A stretch of DNA of 64,000 nt from Metridium senile (taxonomy: Eukaryota > Cnidaria > Anthozoa > Actiniaria > Metridiidae): contig OX459110.1 in NCBI GenBank assembly GCA_949775045.1, positions 2,999,501 to 3,063,500 on the forward strand. Direction: 5' to 3'. A program made the position numbers and the translations under genes. Positions 10,922 through 22,690 of this stretch are shown here, one piece after another. The notes under the pieces were generated by a model. That model was not told the origin of the DNA. It saw nothing but the letters and a program-made list of their open reading frames with translations, and made no database searches. The number at the start of each line of letters is the position of its first letter. Positions within the stretch are counted from its first letter, which is position 1.

Positions 10922-11148
10922 TTAAATTTTCACATATCTCAATAAAGACTAATATGTGCTTATTTTCAAATTTGTATGAATTTTTTTTTTTTCCTCATTT
11001 GGATATTTTTTATGTCAACTTTGTGAAATTTCTCTTCTCAAACTCATTAATAATTCATGAGCTAATCAACCAATGTGAGCACACCATCTGTACCACGTGC
11101 ATGGGTTTGAAACCCCGATGAAACACGATTATAGGTTGACCGGTGTTT

Positions 11149-11182
11149 GAAATATTTTCATCACTAGTGATGAAAATATTTC
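11149..11182. repeat. 34 bp perfect palindrome
   Basis: GAAATATTTTCATCACT followed directly by its exact reverse complement, with no spacer. Confidence 0.85.
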
Positions 11183-11319
11183 TAAATCTACATAGTGGTG
11201 CGAAATCTGAAAATAATTAGTATTCCCTAGTTACCTACCTTCAATCCTTTATTCCCTTAACCTTTCTACCTAATTTACATTATTATTATTTTTACATTAT
11301 TTTTTTTTTCCTTTTTTAT

Positions 11320-11392
11320 TGGCGTGTCCGAGTCTCGAACCTGCAACCCTTGGAGTTGAATTCCCTCTTCATACCAGCTGAGCTATTGGTGA
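11320..11392 (-). pseudogene. tRNA-like sequence (tRNA pseudogene or SINE head)
   Basis: On the minus strand TAGCTCAGCTGG is a perfect RNA polymerase III A box, and GGTTCGAGACT about 35 bases later is a near-match to the B box. The 7-base acceptor strands are not complementary, the D stem is broken, and no anticodon loop with U33 can be placed well. It is therefore not a working tRNA. It is followed by an A/T-rich tail, which fits a retroposed tRNA-derived element. Confidence 0.55.
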
Positions 11393-11399
11393 TTTTGTT

Positions 11400-11870
11400 G
11401 GCAAAGTAGAGTTTTATTTCCTACACCATCAAATACTCTGTATATATTATATCAGAAATTACACTGACGTCAAGTACTCACATAAATGAACTTTATTCGC
11501 ATCTTTAATGATCCCTATTGAAGTTACAACTTATATTTAAATGACAATTTGGATTATTCTCTAAAGAAAATGAAAAAAACTACTTATGTAGGTAGTTACA
11601 AGTTATATTTAGAGTACAGAGTACAATTTGAAATATTGCTCAACTGGATTTAAAGGAACATTTTCTAAGCCTTTTTGAACAACTTCAATTAAGAACCCCG
11701 TAACACTCCTTATAAACCCTACAGTATTTCGAAATCAAACAAATTCCGCACGAGAGGAATTCAAAATAACTCTAATAATCCCAGGCAATATAATGAATGA
11801 CCTATTATATTATAAAGAACTAGCCACATTCATGCATAATGAATTATTTATTCGACTGAGAAGTAATTCC
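11400..11870. other. Unannotated stretch
   Basis: No gene or clear repeat apart from short internal similarity (CTACTTATGTAGGTAG). Confidence 0.4.
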
Positions 11871-11871
11871 A

Positions 11872-12001
11872 AAAAGCTCGTGCTTCGTGTTTCATTAGGG
11901 TTTCCAAACACTCAAAAACAATAAAAGCACTCGGCCTACGGCCTCGTGCTTTCAAATGTTTTATCGTGTTTAGAAACCCTAATGAAACACTCGTACTCGT
12001 T
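11872..12001. mobile_element. Foldback element with CACTCGGCC hairpin
   Basis: Arms CGTGTTTCATTAGGGTTT and its complement flank a central hairpin AAGCACTCGGCC / GGCCTCGTGCTT. Confidence 0.65.
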
Positions 12002-12394
12002 TTTGAAATATTACGTCACTAACTGTTTTTCTCGAATTTTTTTTTCACAATTGTTACGGTGTTACAAATAAATGTCATTATATTACCTATCATTTATATC
12101 AAACACCGACGCAGCCTATACTAGTTTACTCGCTAGTTTCCATTTGTTTTTCTCGAAAACAACTGTAGTATTATAATATGTATTTGGACATGACAGAATA
12201 ATTTTAACTATTCAACAATTTAATAGTTTTCTGTCATTTAAAAAAAGGCGACAACCTGCTGGACAAGAAATGATTTCTGTTCTTGATAAAACTATTTTCT
12301 AAAACATTTTCTTTTTTGCCTCAATAAAGATAAACATTTCTTTATATTCATAGATTGCATCAATTACTCATCGATAACGAAGATGATAGTGACG

Positions 12395-12550
12395 ATTAAA
12401 GGATTATTAACCGAGCGTGAGGTCTGTACGGGAAAATATCAGACCGAGGTCTTGACAGTACGGAACGAGCGCAGCGAGGTCCGTACAAAAAAGACCGAGG
12501 TCTGATATTTTTCCGGACAGACCGAACAAGCAAGGTTAATAAATCGTTTA
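12395..12550. mobile_element. Foldback element, GAAAATATCAGACC family
   Basis: Imperfect arms contain GATTATTAACC, GGTCTGTACGGGAAAATATC and the complementary string GATATTTTTCCGGACAGACC. The central GGAACGAGCGCAGCGAGGTC is itself partly self-complementary. An 86-codon minus-strand frame at 12396-12656 crosses it and is not credible as a gene. Confidence 0.6.
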
Positions 12551-12847
12551 TTATATGGCTTTTTTTCTTAGCGATATACGAAATCACAAATATTTTATCG
12601 CCGAATCTCTCATTATTGAATGAATAAACACACAAACTAAACTGGCTAAAAAACACTTTGCAGGTATGAAAAGGTAAAAATTAACAAAATATTTATTGCA
12701 ATACTTTACAAGTTGTTTTTAATTTTACGGTCTGAAAAAAAAAATACGAAAATTGGACCGTTGTCATGGTAACGGTCTGATATGGGAAAATATCAGACCG
12801 GCAATCAACCAATCAGAGCGCGCGTACTATCGTAGCCATATAATAAT
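12551..12847. mobile_element. Probable MITE bounded by TTATTATATGGC
   Basis: TTATTATATGGC near 12548 and its exact complement GCCATATAATAA near 12835 bound about 300 bp. The interior right half repeats GGAAAATATCAGACC, so this and the preceding foldback may be one compound element. Confidence 0.5.
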
Positions 12848-12854
12848 GTGATAT

Positions 12855-13750
12855 ATATGGTGATGATGGCGATAACGATGGTGATCGATAATGATGGTGA
12901 TGGTGATGGTGGTGCATGATGATGGTGGTGGTGATGATGATGATGATGATGACCATTGTGATAATGCTGATAATGATGGTGATGGTGGTGATTGTGATGA
13001 TGATGGCGATAATGATGATGATGGTGATGGTGATGGTGATGCATGTGATGGTGATGCATGTGATGGTGGTGGTGAAAGATGATGACCATTGTGATAATAT
13101 TGATAACGATAGCGACAACGAGAATGACATTAATGATAACGATAGCGACAACGAGAATGACATTGATAACGATAGCGACAACGAGAATGACATTGATAAC
13201 GATAGCGACAACGAGAATGACATTGATAACGATAGCAACAACGAGAATGTGATTGATAACGATAGCGATAACGAGAATGACATTGATAACGATAGCGACA
13301 ACGAGAATGACATTAATGATAACGATAGCGACAACGAGAATGTGATTGATAACGATAGCAACAACGAGAATGTGATTGATAACGATAGCGATAACGAGAA
13401 TGACATTAATGATAACGATAGCGACAACGAGAATGACATTAATGATAACGATAGCGATAACGAAAATGACATTGATAACGATAGCGATAATGAGAATGAC
13501 ATTGATAACGATAGCGACAACGAGAATGACATTGATAACGATAGCGACAACGAGAATGACATTGATAACGATGGCGACAACGAGAATGACATTGATAACG
13601 ATAGCCACAACGAGAATGACATTGATAACGATAGCGATAACGAGAATGACATTAATGATAACGATAGCGACAACGAGAATGACATTGATAACGATAGCGA
13701 CAACGAGAATGACATTGATAACGATAGCGATAATGAGAATGACATAGATA
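12855..13750. repeat. GAT microsatellite grading into a 30 bp minisatellite
   Basis: To about 13100 the sequence is GATGGT/GATGAT repeats. From there to 13750 it is about 21 copies of a 30 bp unit, GATAACGATAGC then GACAACGAGAATGACATT, with occasional 3 bp insertions (AAT). All lengths are multiples of three, so long frames stay open on both strands (for example an Asp/Asn/Ser/Glu-rich plus-strand frame at 12916-13794). Open frames on both strands from a simple repeat are not evidence of a gene. Confidence 0.85.
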
Positions 13751-13759
13751 ACTTTAATA

Positions 13760-14135
13760 TTCAAACAATAGGTTTTGCAGCTCATTTGCATTAGTTTCAG
13801 CACATGTGATCAGGTACGACGTTTGAACTAGGGCTTTAACAATGACGAGTTTTATGATACAAATATTAAGTTGTCTTCGATTTAATTATCTAAATTACAG
13901 ACATTAGGAACCACAAACACATTCGGAAAAGCGCTTTCATAATCCCACCAATCTTCTATATAATTTCACTCAGGTTTAATCCAAAACTCAACAAGGCTTT
14001 TAAAATATTCTATGATAGAATTTTTCAAAATCAAAGAAATTAGCAAAGACTTAAACACAAAAGCTTTTAATAACTTTTGAGATCAAAGTCAACAAGCTTT
14101 AAAGTAAATAAGCTAAGGTTTATCTTTCCTTGGTT
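13760..14135. other. Unannotated AT-rich stretch
   Basis: Nothing recognisable. Confidence 0.4.
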
Positions 14136-14139
14136 TACT

Positions 14140-15010
14140 GATTTTACGAAATTTCGAAAGCTATAATAAAAGAACAATAACAAACAACAGCAATGTTATT
14201 TGTTCCTAAATTAATATACTGGATTTTTTTTTTTCGCTTGTAAAAACACGTATATTGGGCTCCTTCATTTAAAAAAAAAAAATGAATTTATCGAAATTTC
14301 AAAGCTATAATAAAGCAACAAAAACAACAACAGCAATGTTATTTGTTCCTAAATTAATAAACTGGATTTTTATTACATGTTTTTGCTTGTAAAAACACGT
14401 ATATTGGGCTTCATCATTTAAAAAACAAATAAATTAATTTATCGAAATTTCAAAGCTATAATAAAGCAACAAAAACAACAACAGCAATGTTATTTGTTCC
14501 TTAATTAAAAACCTATTTTTTTTACATGTTTTCGAGTGTACAAACACGTATATTGGGCTCCATCATTTAAAAAAACAAAGAAATGAATTTATCGAAATTT
14601 CAAAGCTATAATAAAGCAACAAAAACAACAACAGCAATGTTATTTGTTCCTTAATTAAAAACCTATTTTTTTACATGTTTTCGAGTGTACAAACACGTAT
14701 ATTGGGCTCCATCATTTAAAAAAACAAAGAAATGAATTTATCGAAATTTCAAAGCTATAATAAAGCAACAAAAACAACAACAGCAATGTTATTTGTTCCT
14801 TAATTAAAAACCTATTTTTTTTACATGTTTTCGAGTGTACAAACACGTATATTGGGCTCCATCATTAAAAAAAAAACAATTTAATTTAATTAATTTTCCG
14901 AAATTGTAAAGCTATAATAAAATAACAATAACAAACAACAGCAATGTTATTTGTTCCTAAAACCTGGATTTGTTTACAGTTTTTGCTTGTAAAACAGAAA
15001 GCTTATATTG
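14140..15010. repeat. Minisatellite, about 148 bp unit, 6 copies
   Basis: Units carry CGAAATTTCAAAGCTATAAT, AACAACAGCAATGTTATTTG and CACGTATATTGGGCTCCATC. The middle copies are nearly identical and the edge copies diverged, the usual pattern of array homogenisation. Confidence 0.85.
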
Positions 15011-15049
15011 GGTTTCTTCATATAAACAAATGCGGCGTTCCTTTTTGAA

Positions 15050-15930
15050 CCAATACAGCTTGACTCCATAAAAAAAGAATCTACATTAGTCTCTTAAAAT
15101 GATTCAACAACATTAATCTAAAGCTCAAATAGACTAGAATTTTTCTCGCTTTAAATAAAGAATATCCGTTGTTTCGTTTTCGTTTTTGATTGTAACCTGA
15201 GTGTAAGTTGACTAGAAGAAAAGAGAATCTCCATTAATCTCTTAAAAGGATTCAACAACATTAATCTAAAGCTGAATTAATAGACTATAATTTTTCTCGC
15301 TTTAAATAAGAGATACAGTAAAAACCCGCACATAAGAACACCCATTTTTGAAGTTCAGGCTGATTTTGTTCTTATGTATCGAGTGTTTACTGAAAAATCA
15401 GCCTGAAGGTGTTCTTAAGGTGTTCTTAAAATACATGTTTCTAAAATATATATTACTATATAGACTACCAATACATGTAGATGATATCAATGTGTAAGTT
15501 CAAAAATGGTATTAAAAAAAATCTTGACTGCAATAACAATATCAAAAGAGTAGAAAAATAAATTATTGTCAGGTCAGGCTAGCTTCGAGTCTGCTACTCA
15601 GGTAACACTGTAATCCAGTACAATACAACCTGTTGCAATTAAACTCTATTACTGCAATACAGGTCTAGCACATAAATATTGATCTTATTTTTTTAAGAAC
15701 ACTTTTTAATTTTTCAGGCTGATGATGTTCTTATTTACATGGTACTTTAATTAAAACGCCAAAATTCAGGCTGGGTGTTCTTAACCCTCTTGTTCTTCTT
15801 ATATGCGGGTTTTTACTGTATCCGTTGTTTCGGTTTTTTTTTTGCTTGGAATCGAAGTGTAGGTTGACTATAAAAAAAGAGAATCTTTATTTATCTTTTA
15901 AAAGGTTTCAATCTAATAACATTAATCCAA
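15050..15930. repeat. Minisatellite, about 130-150 bp unit, split by a transposon
   Basis: Copies at about 15060, 15200 and 15850 share GTTGACTA, AGAATCT, ATTCAACAACATTAATC and TTTTTCTCGCTTTAAATA, then TATCCGTTGTTTCG. The second and third are separated by the element at 15316-15818. Confidence 0.7.
15316..15818. mobile_element. 503 bp MITE with TA target duplication
   Basis: Ends are CAGTAAAAACCCGCA and TGCGGGTTTTTACTG, flanked by TA at 15314-15315 and 15819-15820. Adjacent array units read AATATCCGTTG, so the pre-insertion site can be inferred. Inside are several copies of TCAGGCTGA-TTGTTCTTA in both orientations. No transposase frame is present. Tc1/mariner-type by target site. Confidence 0.85.
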
Positions 15931-15939
15931 AGGTCAAAT

Positions 15940-16150
15940 AAACTATAATTTTTCTTGCTTTAATTAGAAAGGAATTTGTTTATTTTTTCTCGCTTTTAAA
16001 AAGGGATTTGTATTTTCCCCCTCGATTTTAGAAAGGGGTGTGGGTTTTTTTTCTCGATTTAAAAAAGAGATTTATTTTTTAATAATTTTTTTCTCGCTTT
16101 AAGAAAGGGATTTTTTCCATCTCGATTTAGTAAAGGGATTTTTTTTTCGT
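15940..16150. repeat. Short-period T-rich repeat, about 40 bp
   Basis: About six copies of TTTTTCTCGCTTT-AAAAAGGGATT. A similar string reappears at 20690 and 21720-21760. Confidence 0.65.
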
Positions 16151-16532
16151 GATGTCGTGATAAAGCTCATTACTATCACACCATGTTCTTCACGTTATGT
16201 CGACACACTATTATTTGTTAGCATTAAAAAAAAAAAAAACTTCAATTATTGTCGAAGTGCAAGCTTAAGTGATTCTAACGGCGAAATCAAAGCAACAAGA
16301 TACCAAAGTCGGAGCGATTCAGGATATTAAAAGGCTTCCACATTGTGTCCTCTCCTGCTGTTAACGTTATTCGATTCATACGCCTACAGCATTTTCAAGC
16401 ATGGTTGTCGGAGCTAATACTGCGAGAGCACTCAATAAATATTTGAAAGGAATTGTATCGTAGGATCTTGAAAAAGCTAGCGGCTTTTAGATATATGTAA
16501 TATTTTTTTCAGTATTTCTCTTAGTCTATCTC

Positions 16533-16575
16533 TTTTATTCCGACGAAGGGCTAAAGCTCGAAACGTCAGCCAGTT
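16533..16575 (+). ncRNA. Hammerhead-like ribozyme motif (decayed copy)
   Basis: Contains CCGACGA, one A, the hairpin GGGC-TAAA-GCTC, then GAAA and the palindrome ACGT ending in GTC. This is the order of hammerhead core pieces (CUGANGA, stem II, GAAA, NUH cleavage triplet). Base 4 of the core is C instead of the invariant U, an extra A precedes stem II, and stem I (TTATT versus AGCC) does not pair in this copy. It is probably inactive. Confidence 0.4.
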
Positions 16576-16579
16576 AAGG

Positions 16580-17280
16580 CCGCTTCAAAGCAAAGGCAAA
16601 TCCACGTTCAGAATTTTATTTGACCGCCTCAAAATATTTCAATCACTATAAAATTTAGAGGCGCACTTGAAAATATGGTGAACTTTTGATAGCTAAAAAA
16701 TAAAAATAAATCTATCTCAGATTTTTTCGTTAGCGTGCTCAGAAGTAAAAGTTAGAAGTTTTGCACAAAAACTGACAAACTTTTGCCGATTTATATCCTT
16801 TCCCAAAAAACATCCCGTGGACTAAATTTGTTGAAATTCACAGACAATGTAGAAAAATGTCCTGTTAATACCTGGCTGGAAGGATTTTGATTTATCTTTT
16901 CAAAGTCCGTTGTTATCGGTAAATATTATAAAACAATGATTTTTTGCACTGAAAAAAATTGTCCCGTTTTTATTCAAAATCGGTTAAATGAATTTTTTTT
17001 AAACTTTGCCAGATTGTTGACCTAGGTACCAGCTTTAAAGTAGGCTATGTGGTTTTAAAAGTTTAGGTCGATTTTTCCCAAAAATAGGCTACATAGAAAT
17101 TCGGCGGCGTTATCATTTGTCGGCTAATATATTGTCGATTTTATTAAAAATAATATTTTTAAAAACTTTATTCTATAAGTAGGGAAGTGTTAAAAAATAT
17201 TGTCAAAATACCCTCTGACGTGGGAGCTACGGCCTTGCAAACGTCGCCGGGTGAGCGCGAACATTAATGACTCGAGCCTC
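16580..17280. other. Unannotated stretch
   Basis: No convincing gene. The segment 17205-17275 (CTGACGTGGGAGC, then ACGTCGCCGGGTGAGCGCG) is GC-richer than its surroundings and unexplained. Confidence 0.35.
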
Positions 17281-17284
17281 CCTA

Positions 17285-17478
17285 AGTTAACATTTTTTAC
17301 GGTGTTACAAATTTCATTCTATTACCTATCGTTTATATCAAACACCGACACAGCCTATACTAGTTTACTCGCTAGTTTCTATTTCTATTTTTCACGGTGT
17401 TACAAATTTCAATCTATTACCTATCGTTTATATCAAACACCGACGCAGCCTATACTAGTTTACTTTCTAGATTCCAAT
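17285..17478. repeat. Tandem duplication, about 104 bp, of the ACTAGTTTACTCGCTAG family
   Basis: Two copies of ACGGTGTTACAAATTTCA, TATTACCTATCGTTTATATC, AAACACCGACGCAGCCTA and TACTAGTTTACT. Single copies of the unit are at about 12045-12145 (+) and 24820-24900 (-), the latter directly downstream of the best hammerhead-like motif. Confidence 0.75.
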
Positions 17479-17479
17479 T

Positions 17480-18185
17480 ATATTATTGATAAGTAATATT
17501 GACGAGAATTATCATTGTAAGTTCCTTCATTCTTTAGATGTAGATATAAGTGTCTATAATATCTCAACAATAACCTCCATGTTCTTGACGAGAATAATAA
17601 TTTCAAGCACATCCATTTTCAGTGTTTATATGTATGTCTATTGTATATTTAACAGCAGCCTCCATGTTCTTGACAAGAAAAGTGATTATTCCTCGACCGT
17701 GATCTTTCGTGGTTAGATATGTACCCATAATACCTCAACAATAACCTCCATGTTCTTGATGAGAATATTAATTGCAAGCACCTCGATTATAAGTGCTTAG
17801 ATGTTTATGTGTCTAATTATAATATCTCAACAATAACCTCCATGTTCTTGACAATAATAATATAATTGTAAGCACCTCGATTTTTCATTCTAGATGCATG
17901 CCTATTATATCTCAACAATAACCTCCATGTTCTTGATGGAAATAATGTTTGTAAGCACCTCGATATATTATTCGTGTTTAGATTTATGCCCATAATATCT
18001 TAACAATATCCCCAAGTTCTTGACGAGAATAATAATTGTCAGCACCTCGATTTTTCGTGTTTGGATATATGACCATAGTAACTCAACAATAACCTCCATG
18101 TTCTTGACGAGAACAATAATTGTAAGCACCTCGATTACATTCGTTTTTAGTTGTATCTCAACAATAGCCTCCGTGTTAATTCTAA
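17480..18185. repeat. Minisatellite, about 84-90 bp unit, 8 copies
   Basis: Units contain CAACAATAACCTCCATGTTC, TTGACGAGAATAAT and AAGCACCTCGAT. Confidence 0.8.
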
Positions 18186-19600
18186 GCATCTCTTCATATA
18201 TACCTATAATGTCTTACCGTCTTAGTCTGTGCTATTTTCTATGACAACCTTTTTGAAATCGGTGTAATTGCGTGGATTGTCTATTTTGTTTTTCTTTGAT
18301 CTCAATGAGGCCAACAATTTAATTTAATAAAAACCAAAACCTGCTACTTTTGTTAATTCGTAATTAAGGTAGTTCGGGCGTCATAGATTCCTTCATTAGA
18401 CCGTTTTGAAACTTCTCATGTAAAAAGAGCAAACTAAGTAAAGTTCAAAACTAAAATAAAAATAATGGGTCACCGTAATCGTTTCGGAGATAAGGGCGGT
18501 AGACTGGGGCCCATTTTGGTCATTTTTTGTGACAAAAATTGTCGGAATTTGAAACATTAAACGCTATTTATTCTATTTTTTTCCGATAACAAACTTTTTA
18601 ACAAGTATTTACAAAAGAAAGGCACATTCCTAACAAACATATTATTTGCCATGTTTTACTCAAGGCAAAAAACTACAGCGAAAAGTACGTGCATGTCGAG
18701 AATTTTGATCCAAAAATATACTCAATTCAAAATGTGAAAACGATATCATTTTTATTTCACGGAATGAAAAGTTCTGATAAGGGAAATCCAACTATAAAAT
18801 AAAAATGGGGTGACACCACGCTCTTTTCCGAGTTATAGCACGAAAACCGTTTAACATTTTTATTTTGTGAACCTTTTTTTTGTCCGTGCGGGACTGGTAA
18901 CTAGTTCCCTATAAGATCATCGAAACAAACTTTAACATTTTTTGGTTCTCTGGTATCTTTAGAATCGATGTAAAGCTAATTATGACCAGTTTCATTCGTA
19001 AATCATGCCCAAAACACTAATTTATGTGACGCATTATAGTTCCAAAAATCGCCACTAAAACGACGCGGATTTGAACGCGAAAAAATAATGACATTAACGA
19101 AAAATCTTGATTTCTCGTGAACGCGGGTCTAAATTCAGGAGGTGTTTTGCAGAGTTGATGTGCTTGTCTTGTGAATGCATAACGTTTCCATTATTTTCAA
19201 ATCGGAAAATAATAAAAGCTACTGAAAAAAAGATTATGTGAATTTTACGTACAACGGCTGGGTCCCGAACTACCTTAAAGCATGTCTTCATATATACCCA
19301 TAGTGCCTCAGTCTCCGTCTTAGTCTGTGTTTTTTTTTCTCTGACAACCTTTTTGAAATCGGTATATTTGCATGAATTGAACTGTCGTTTATGTATTTCT
19401 TTGATCTCGGTGAGTCAATCATAACATAGTACCCAAAATACCTTCCCGTCTTAGTCTGTGTTTTTCTTTGACAACCTTTTTGAAATCGATGTATTTGCGT
19501 GAACTGTCGTTTATGTATTTCTTTGATCTCAGTGAGGTCAATGATTAAATTTAAACTTAATAAAAATCACAACTTGCTACTTTTGTTTCGTATATGGAAG
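18182..19600. repeat. Longer repeat unit, 2-3 copies, split by a TTAA element
   Basis: Copies at about 18182, 19278 and 19430 share CTTCATATATACC, CGTCTTAGTCTGTG, GACAACCTTTTTGAAATCGG, TGTCGTTTATGTATTTC and TTTGATCTCAGTGAGG. The GACAACCTTTTTGAAAT string is again the minus-strand version of the MITE-terminal motif. Confidence 0.65.
18368..19275. mobile_element. 908 bp TTAA-flanked non-autonomous element
   Basis: Starts GGTAGTTCGGG and ends CCCGAACTACC, with TTAA at 18364-18367 and 19276-19279. It has the same termini as 470-1403. It interrupts a repeat unit whose two halves resume on either side. The short open frame at 19094-19291 (-) crosses the element end and is not credible. Confidence 0.75.
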
Positions 19601-19789
19601 AAAACAGTTAATGTGTGTTTCGATTTATTACGAGCCGTTTCATGCTGAACGAACATAACTCCCCTGGCTTGCAAGAAAACCTTTAAAAAGTGGAAATCCT
19701 GAAGGATTGGATTAGTTCACAATTATTTGGGCAGATTGAGAGGAACACTGACAACGTACGAATGCAGATATAATCCTGGAAGTTTAACG

Positions 19790-20470
19790 AAAAGGTATTT
19801 ATGCTGGTTAAAATGTGTAAACGGCTGCATTGGAAGGGGATAACCTTTCTGGAATGACAAAACGGTTTAACATTTTTTTTTATCTGATTTTTTTTTTTAA
19901 TATTTAGTCATAGAATTTGAAAAGAATATTCAATAACTAAATTTGCCGAAAAAGGAAATTGTGCTGATTTTTTGGGGTTAAAATGTCTAAATGTCTACAT
20001 AATTATAAGAAGTAAAAAGCGTTTCTGGAACGACAAAACGTTTAACATTCATTCCCCTTATTGTTATTATTTTTTTATTATATCTTTTTTATTTTGAGTA
20101 TTTAGCCAGTCATAGATTTTGAAAGAATATTCAATAACTAAATTTGCCGAAAAAGGAAATTGTGCTCATTTTTGGTGTTAAAATGTCTACATATTTATAA
20201 GAAGTAGAAAGCGTTTCTGGAATGACAAAACGTTTAACATTTATGATCATGCTTACTTTTTATTTTATCTTTTTATGATTGTTTAGTAATAGATTTTGAA
20301 AGAATATTTTATAACTTAATTTGCCGAAAAAGGAAATCATGTTGATTTTTTGGTTTAAAATGTGTCTACATATAGAAAACGTTTCTGAAATGAATAAACG
20401 TTTAACATTTTGAGCATTTAGTCTATGATTTTTAAAATAAAATTTGTTATCTAAATCTGGAAAAAGGGGG
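19790..20470. repeat. Minisatellite, about 170-200 bp unit, 4 copies
   Basis: Copies share TTTGCCGAAAAAGGAAAT, GTCTACATA, GCGTTTCTGGAATGACAAAA and CGTTTAACATT. Confidence 0.75.
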
Positions 20471-20594
20471 GCTGGGGGTCTAAAAGTTTGAGATTTCCTG
20501 TGAAGAGAAGAGTGACAAATTTAAAGATCAACTGAGATGATAAAAGTTAGAGTATTCCATATATAAATATGAAAAAAGGAGATCTAAAATTAAA

Positions 20595-21865
20595 GTTTCT
20601 ATGATGTCAAATAACTTTAAAAATTCAATATCACAGTGCTAGAACAGTGACAAAAGGACAAATAGATGATGACTACTATTTTCTTTTTCTTTCTCGATTT
20701 AACTCTTTGCCTACGGAGACTATTATTGGATTTTTGACTGTTTTTAATGCGAAAAGTAAAAAAAATCGATTTCAATTCCAAATAAGGCGTTGTCAGAGAA
20801 ACTGTTGCTGGTTCGAATTACCGATGGCTCAAGGGTTCTAGGAACGCCTTGCGGATTTTAGCTCGTCAGATTCCGAGTCAACACTTCGACCCTGAATTGA
20901 GCTAAAATCCAGTTTCTAAGTGCTTTTTTCAGTCATTTGCTACTACAAGAGCCCCTAGTCATGCATCATTAAGTTTTTCTAGGTGGTGGAGACGCTCTTT
21001 TGGACGAATTCGAAGGTGGAAGACGATTTTACAAAGAAAATAGCGCCAGCAGCTATGTCTATTGACAATGGCGTCGTTGGAGTAAAATCGCTTTCCTGGT
21101 CGTCTTGTAGTAGATACCAGAACCAACCAAGGCAATTTTGGTGATTTTCGCCTTATAAAGATGGCAATCGGTGCAATTTTTGTCCGGTTGGAGCGGGTGA
21201 CTGGGCACTTATAAAAAATCTATAAAGAATTGTGGTCTGGGCCATGTGCTGTCGAACATTTGCATAATTACCCACAATGCTTTTCGTTATTAAATGGAGA
21301 AACGCGTTTTGGCGTTAGTAGGCTAAAAGAAACGGCTGTTGTGCGGCTCGTGGAAGATGTTAGATCATAAAAAAATAAGAAATCAAAAGAGCTGGGGCTA
21401 ATGTGTTCTGTGAATGCCGAATTTTGCTTTTTAAATGATATTATTGGTATAAAAAACAGAGGTGAAAACTGACGTTTATCGAGGTTGTTCTATGGCGCAA
21501 AAACGCACATTTTAACGTTCACCTTAACACAAAGGACTCTGTAGTTTATAAATACGGATCTCAGTCGATCAATTAAGTGTCAGATGTTGTGGAACTTACC
21601 AGGCAACACAGATAACTATATATTAGAGCCATGACTTTCAAAGCGAGAAAGCTACAATTTTTGAAGTCACCAGTCCTGAGGGACTGGTTTTTAAAGGCGC
21701 AGTAGGGAAAGAGTTAAGAAAGGGATTTTTAAATTTTTTTCTCGATTTGAGAAAGTGTTTTTTTTTTTAATTTTTTGATGATGATGTCATATAACTTAAA
21801 AAATTGAATATAACAGTCCTAGAAGAAAAACAAAAGGTCAAATAGATGATGACAACTTTTTGGTG
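20595..21865. repeat. Direct repeat flanking a transposon
   Basis: Segments at 20595-20700 and 21770-21865 both read ATGATGTCA-ATAACTT, AATTCAATAT-ACAGT, CTAGAA, ACAAAAGG-CAAATAGATG and ATGAC. They are two units of an array, with 20703-21713 inserted near them. Confidence 0.65.
20703..21713. mobile_element. piggyBac-like TTAA element remnant, about 1.0 kb
   Basis: Flanked by TTAA (20699-20702, 21714-21717). Termini are CTCTTTGCCTACGGAG and GTAGGGAAAGAG. TTAA followed by C-CTTT-CC is typical of piggyBac-family ends, unlike the GG-starting TTAA elements elsewhere in this window. The interior is GC-richer and may descend from a longer autonomous element, but no transposase frame survives on either strand. 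Confidence 0.6.
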
Positions 21866-22030
21866 GCAGCGGTGACGAAGTGGTATACCGCGCATATCTC
21901 ACTGCTGTAATCTATGCCCGAACAATCTGTTTGATGTCTTCATTTTACGTATGTCACAAGGGGTTTTCTTCGGGTTATCCGGCTTTCCTCCCTCACTTGT
22001 GTCTGGATAAATACATTGAGATGTTAATGT
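21866..22030 (+). mobile_element. Degenerate tRNA-derived SINE
   Basis: GTGACGAAGTGGTATACCGC resembles a tRNA-like head with an A box. It is followed after about 90 bp by GGGGTTTTCTTCGGGTTATC and CGGCTTTCCTCCCTC, a segment that recalls the conserved body of SINEs found in many marine invertebrates. The B box region is decayed. Identification is from memory of the family pattern. Confidence 0.45.
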
Positions 22031-22199
22031 TAAAAATGATTGATTTATTTAAGATTTTCTGCACAATCGAAATATTTACAACTTCAAGAGTGGAAACAGA
22101 TAGCAGACAATAATAAGAGAATCAAAAATGAGTTATTTACGAAAGAGAGACAATTTACAGCCGCATGATATGATCAAAGAGGCACTTCTAGTACGCAAT

Positions 22200-22690
22200 C
22201 AAACAATTTTTTTTAACAACAGATCAAGAATTAATAACTAAAGACGAAATTTGCCACTCCAAGATCAGAGACTCGCGAAGTCGATCAAACAGACTATTTT
22301 ATTTTCATCAAAAGCTTAATTTGGGTCATTAATTATAAAAGATTACCAACAATATGCCTTTTGCAACAATTTTTTTTAAAAACAGATCAAGAATCAATAA
22401 GACGAAATTTGCCACTCCAAGATCAGAGACTCGCGAAGTCGATCAAACAGACTATTTTATTTTCATCAAAAGCTTAATTTGGGTCATTAATTATAAAAGA
22501 TTACCAACAATATGCCTTTTGCAACAATTTTTTTTAAAAACAGATCAAGAATCAATAAGACGAAATTTGCCACTCCAAGATCAGAGACTCGCGAAGTCGA
22601 TCAAACAGACTATTTTATTTTCATCAAAAGCTTAATTTGGGTCATTAAGTATAAAAGATTACCAACAATATGCCTTTTGCAACTGCTGGT
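22200..22690. repeat. Minisatellite, 158 bp unit, 3 copies
   Basis: Almost identical copies containing ACAGATCAAGAATCAATAAG, CACTCCAAGATCAGAGACTC and AAGCTTAATTTGGGTCATTA. The second and third are the cleanest. Open frames inside simply repeat. Confidence 0.85.

Noticed and set aside
11320..11392. Functional tRNA gene
   Set aside because: A and B boxes are present but the acceptor stem does not pair and the anticodon loop cannot be placed.
12396..12656. 86-codon minus-strand frame
   Set aside because: Lies across a foldback element and its basic C-terminal half is the palindromic repeat.
12805..13803. Long Asp/Asn-rich and Ile/Val/His-rich frames on both strands
   Set aside because: They are translations of GAT microsatellite and a 30 bp minisatellite; both strands are open at once.
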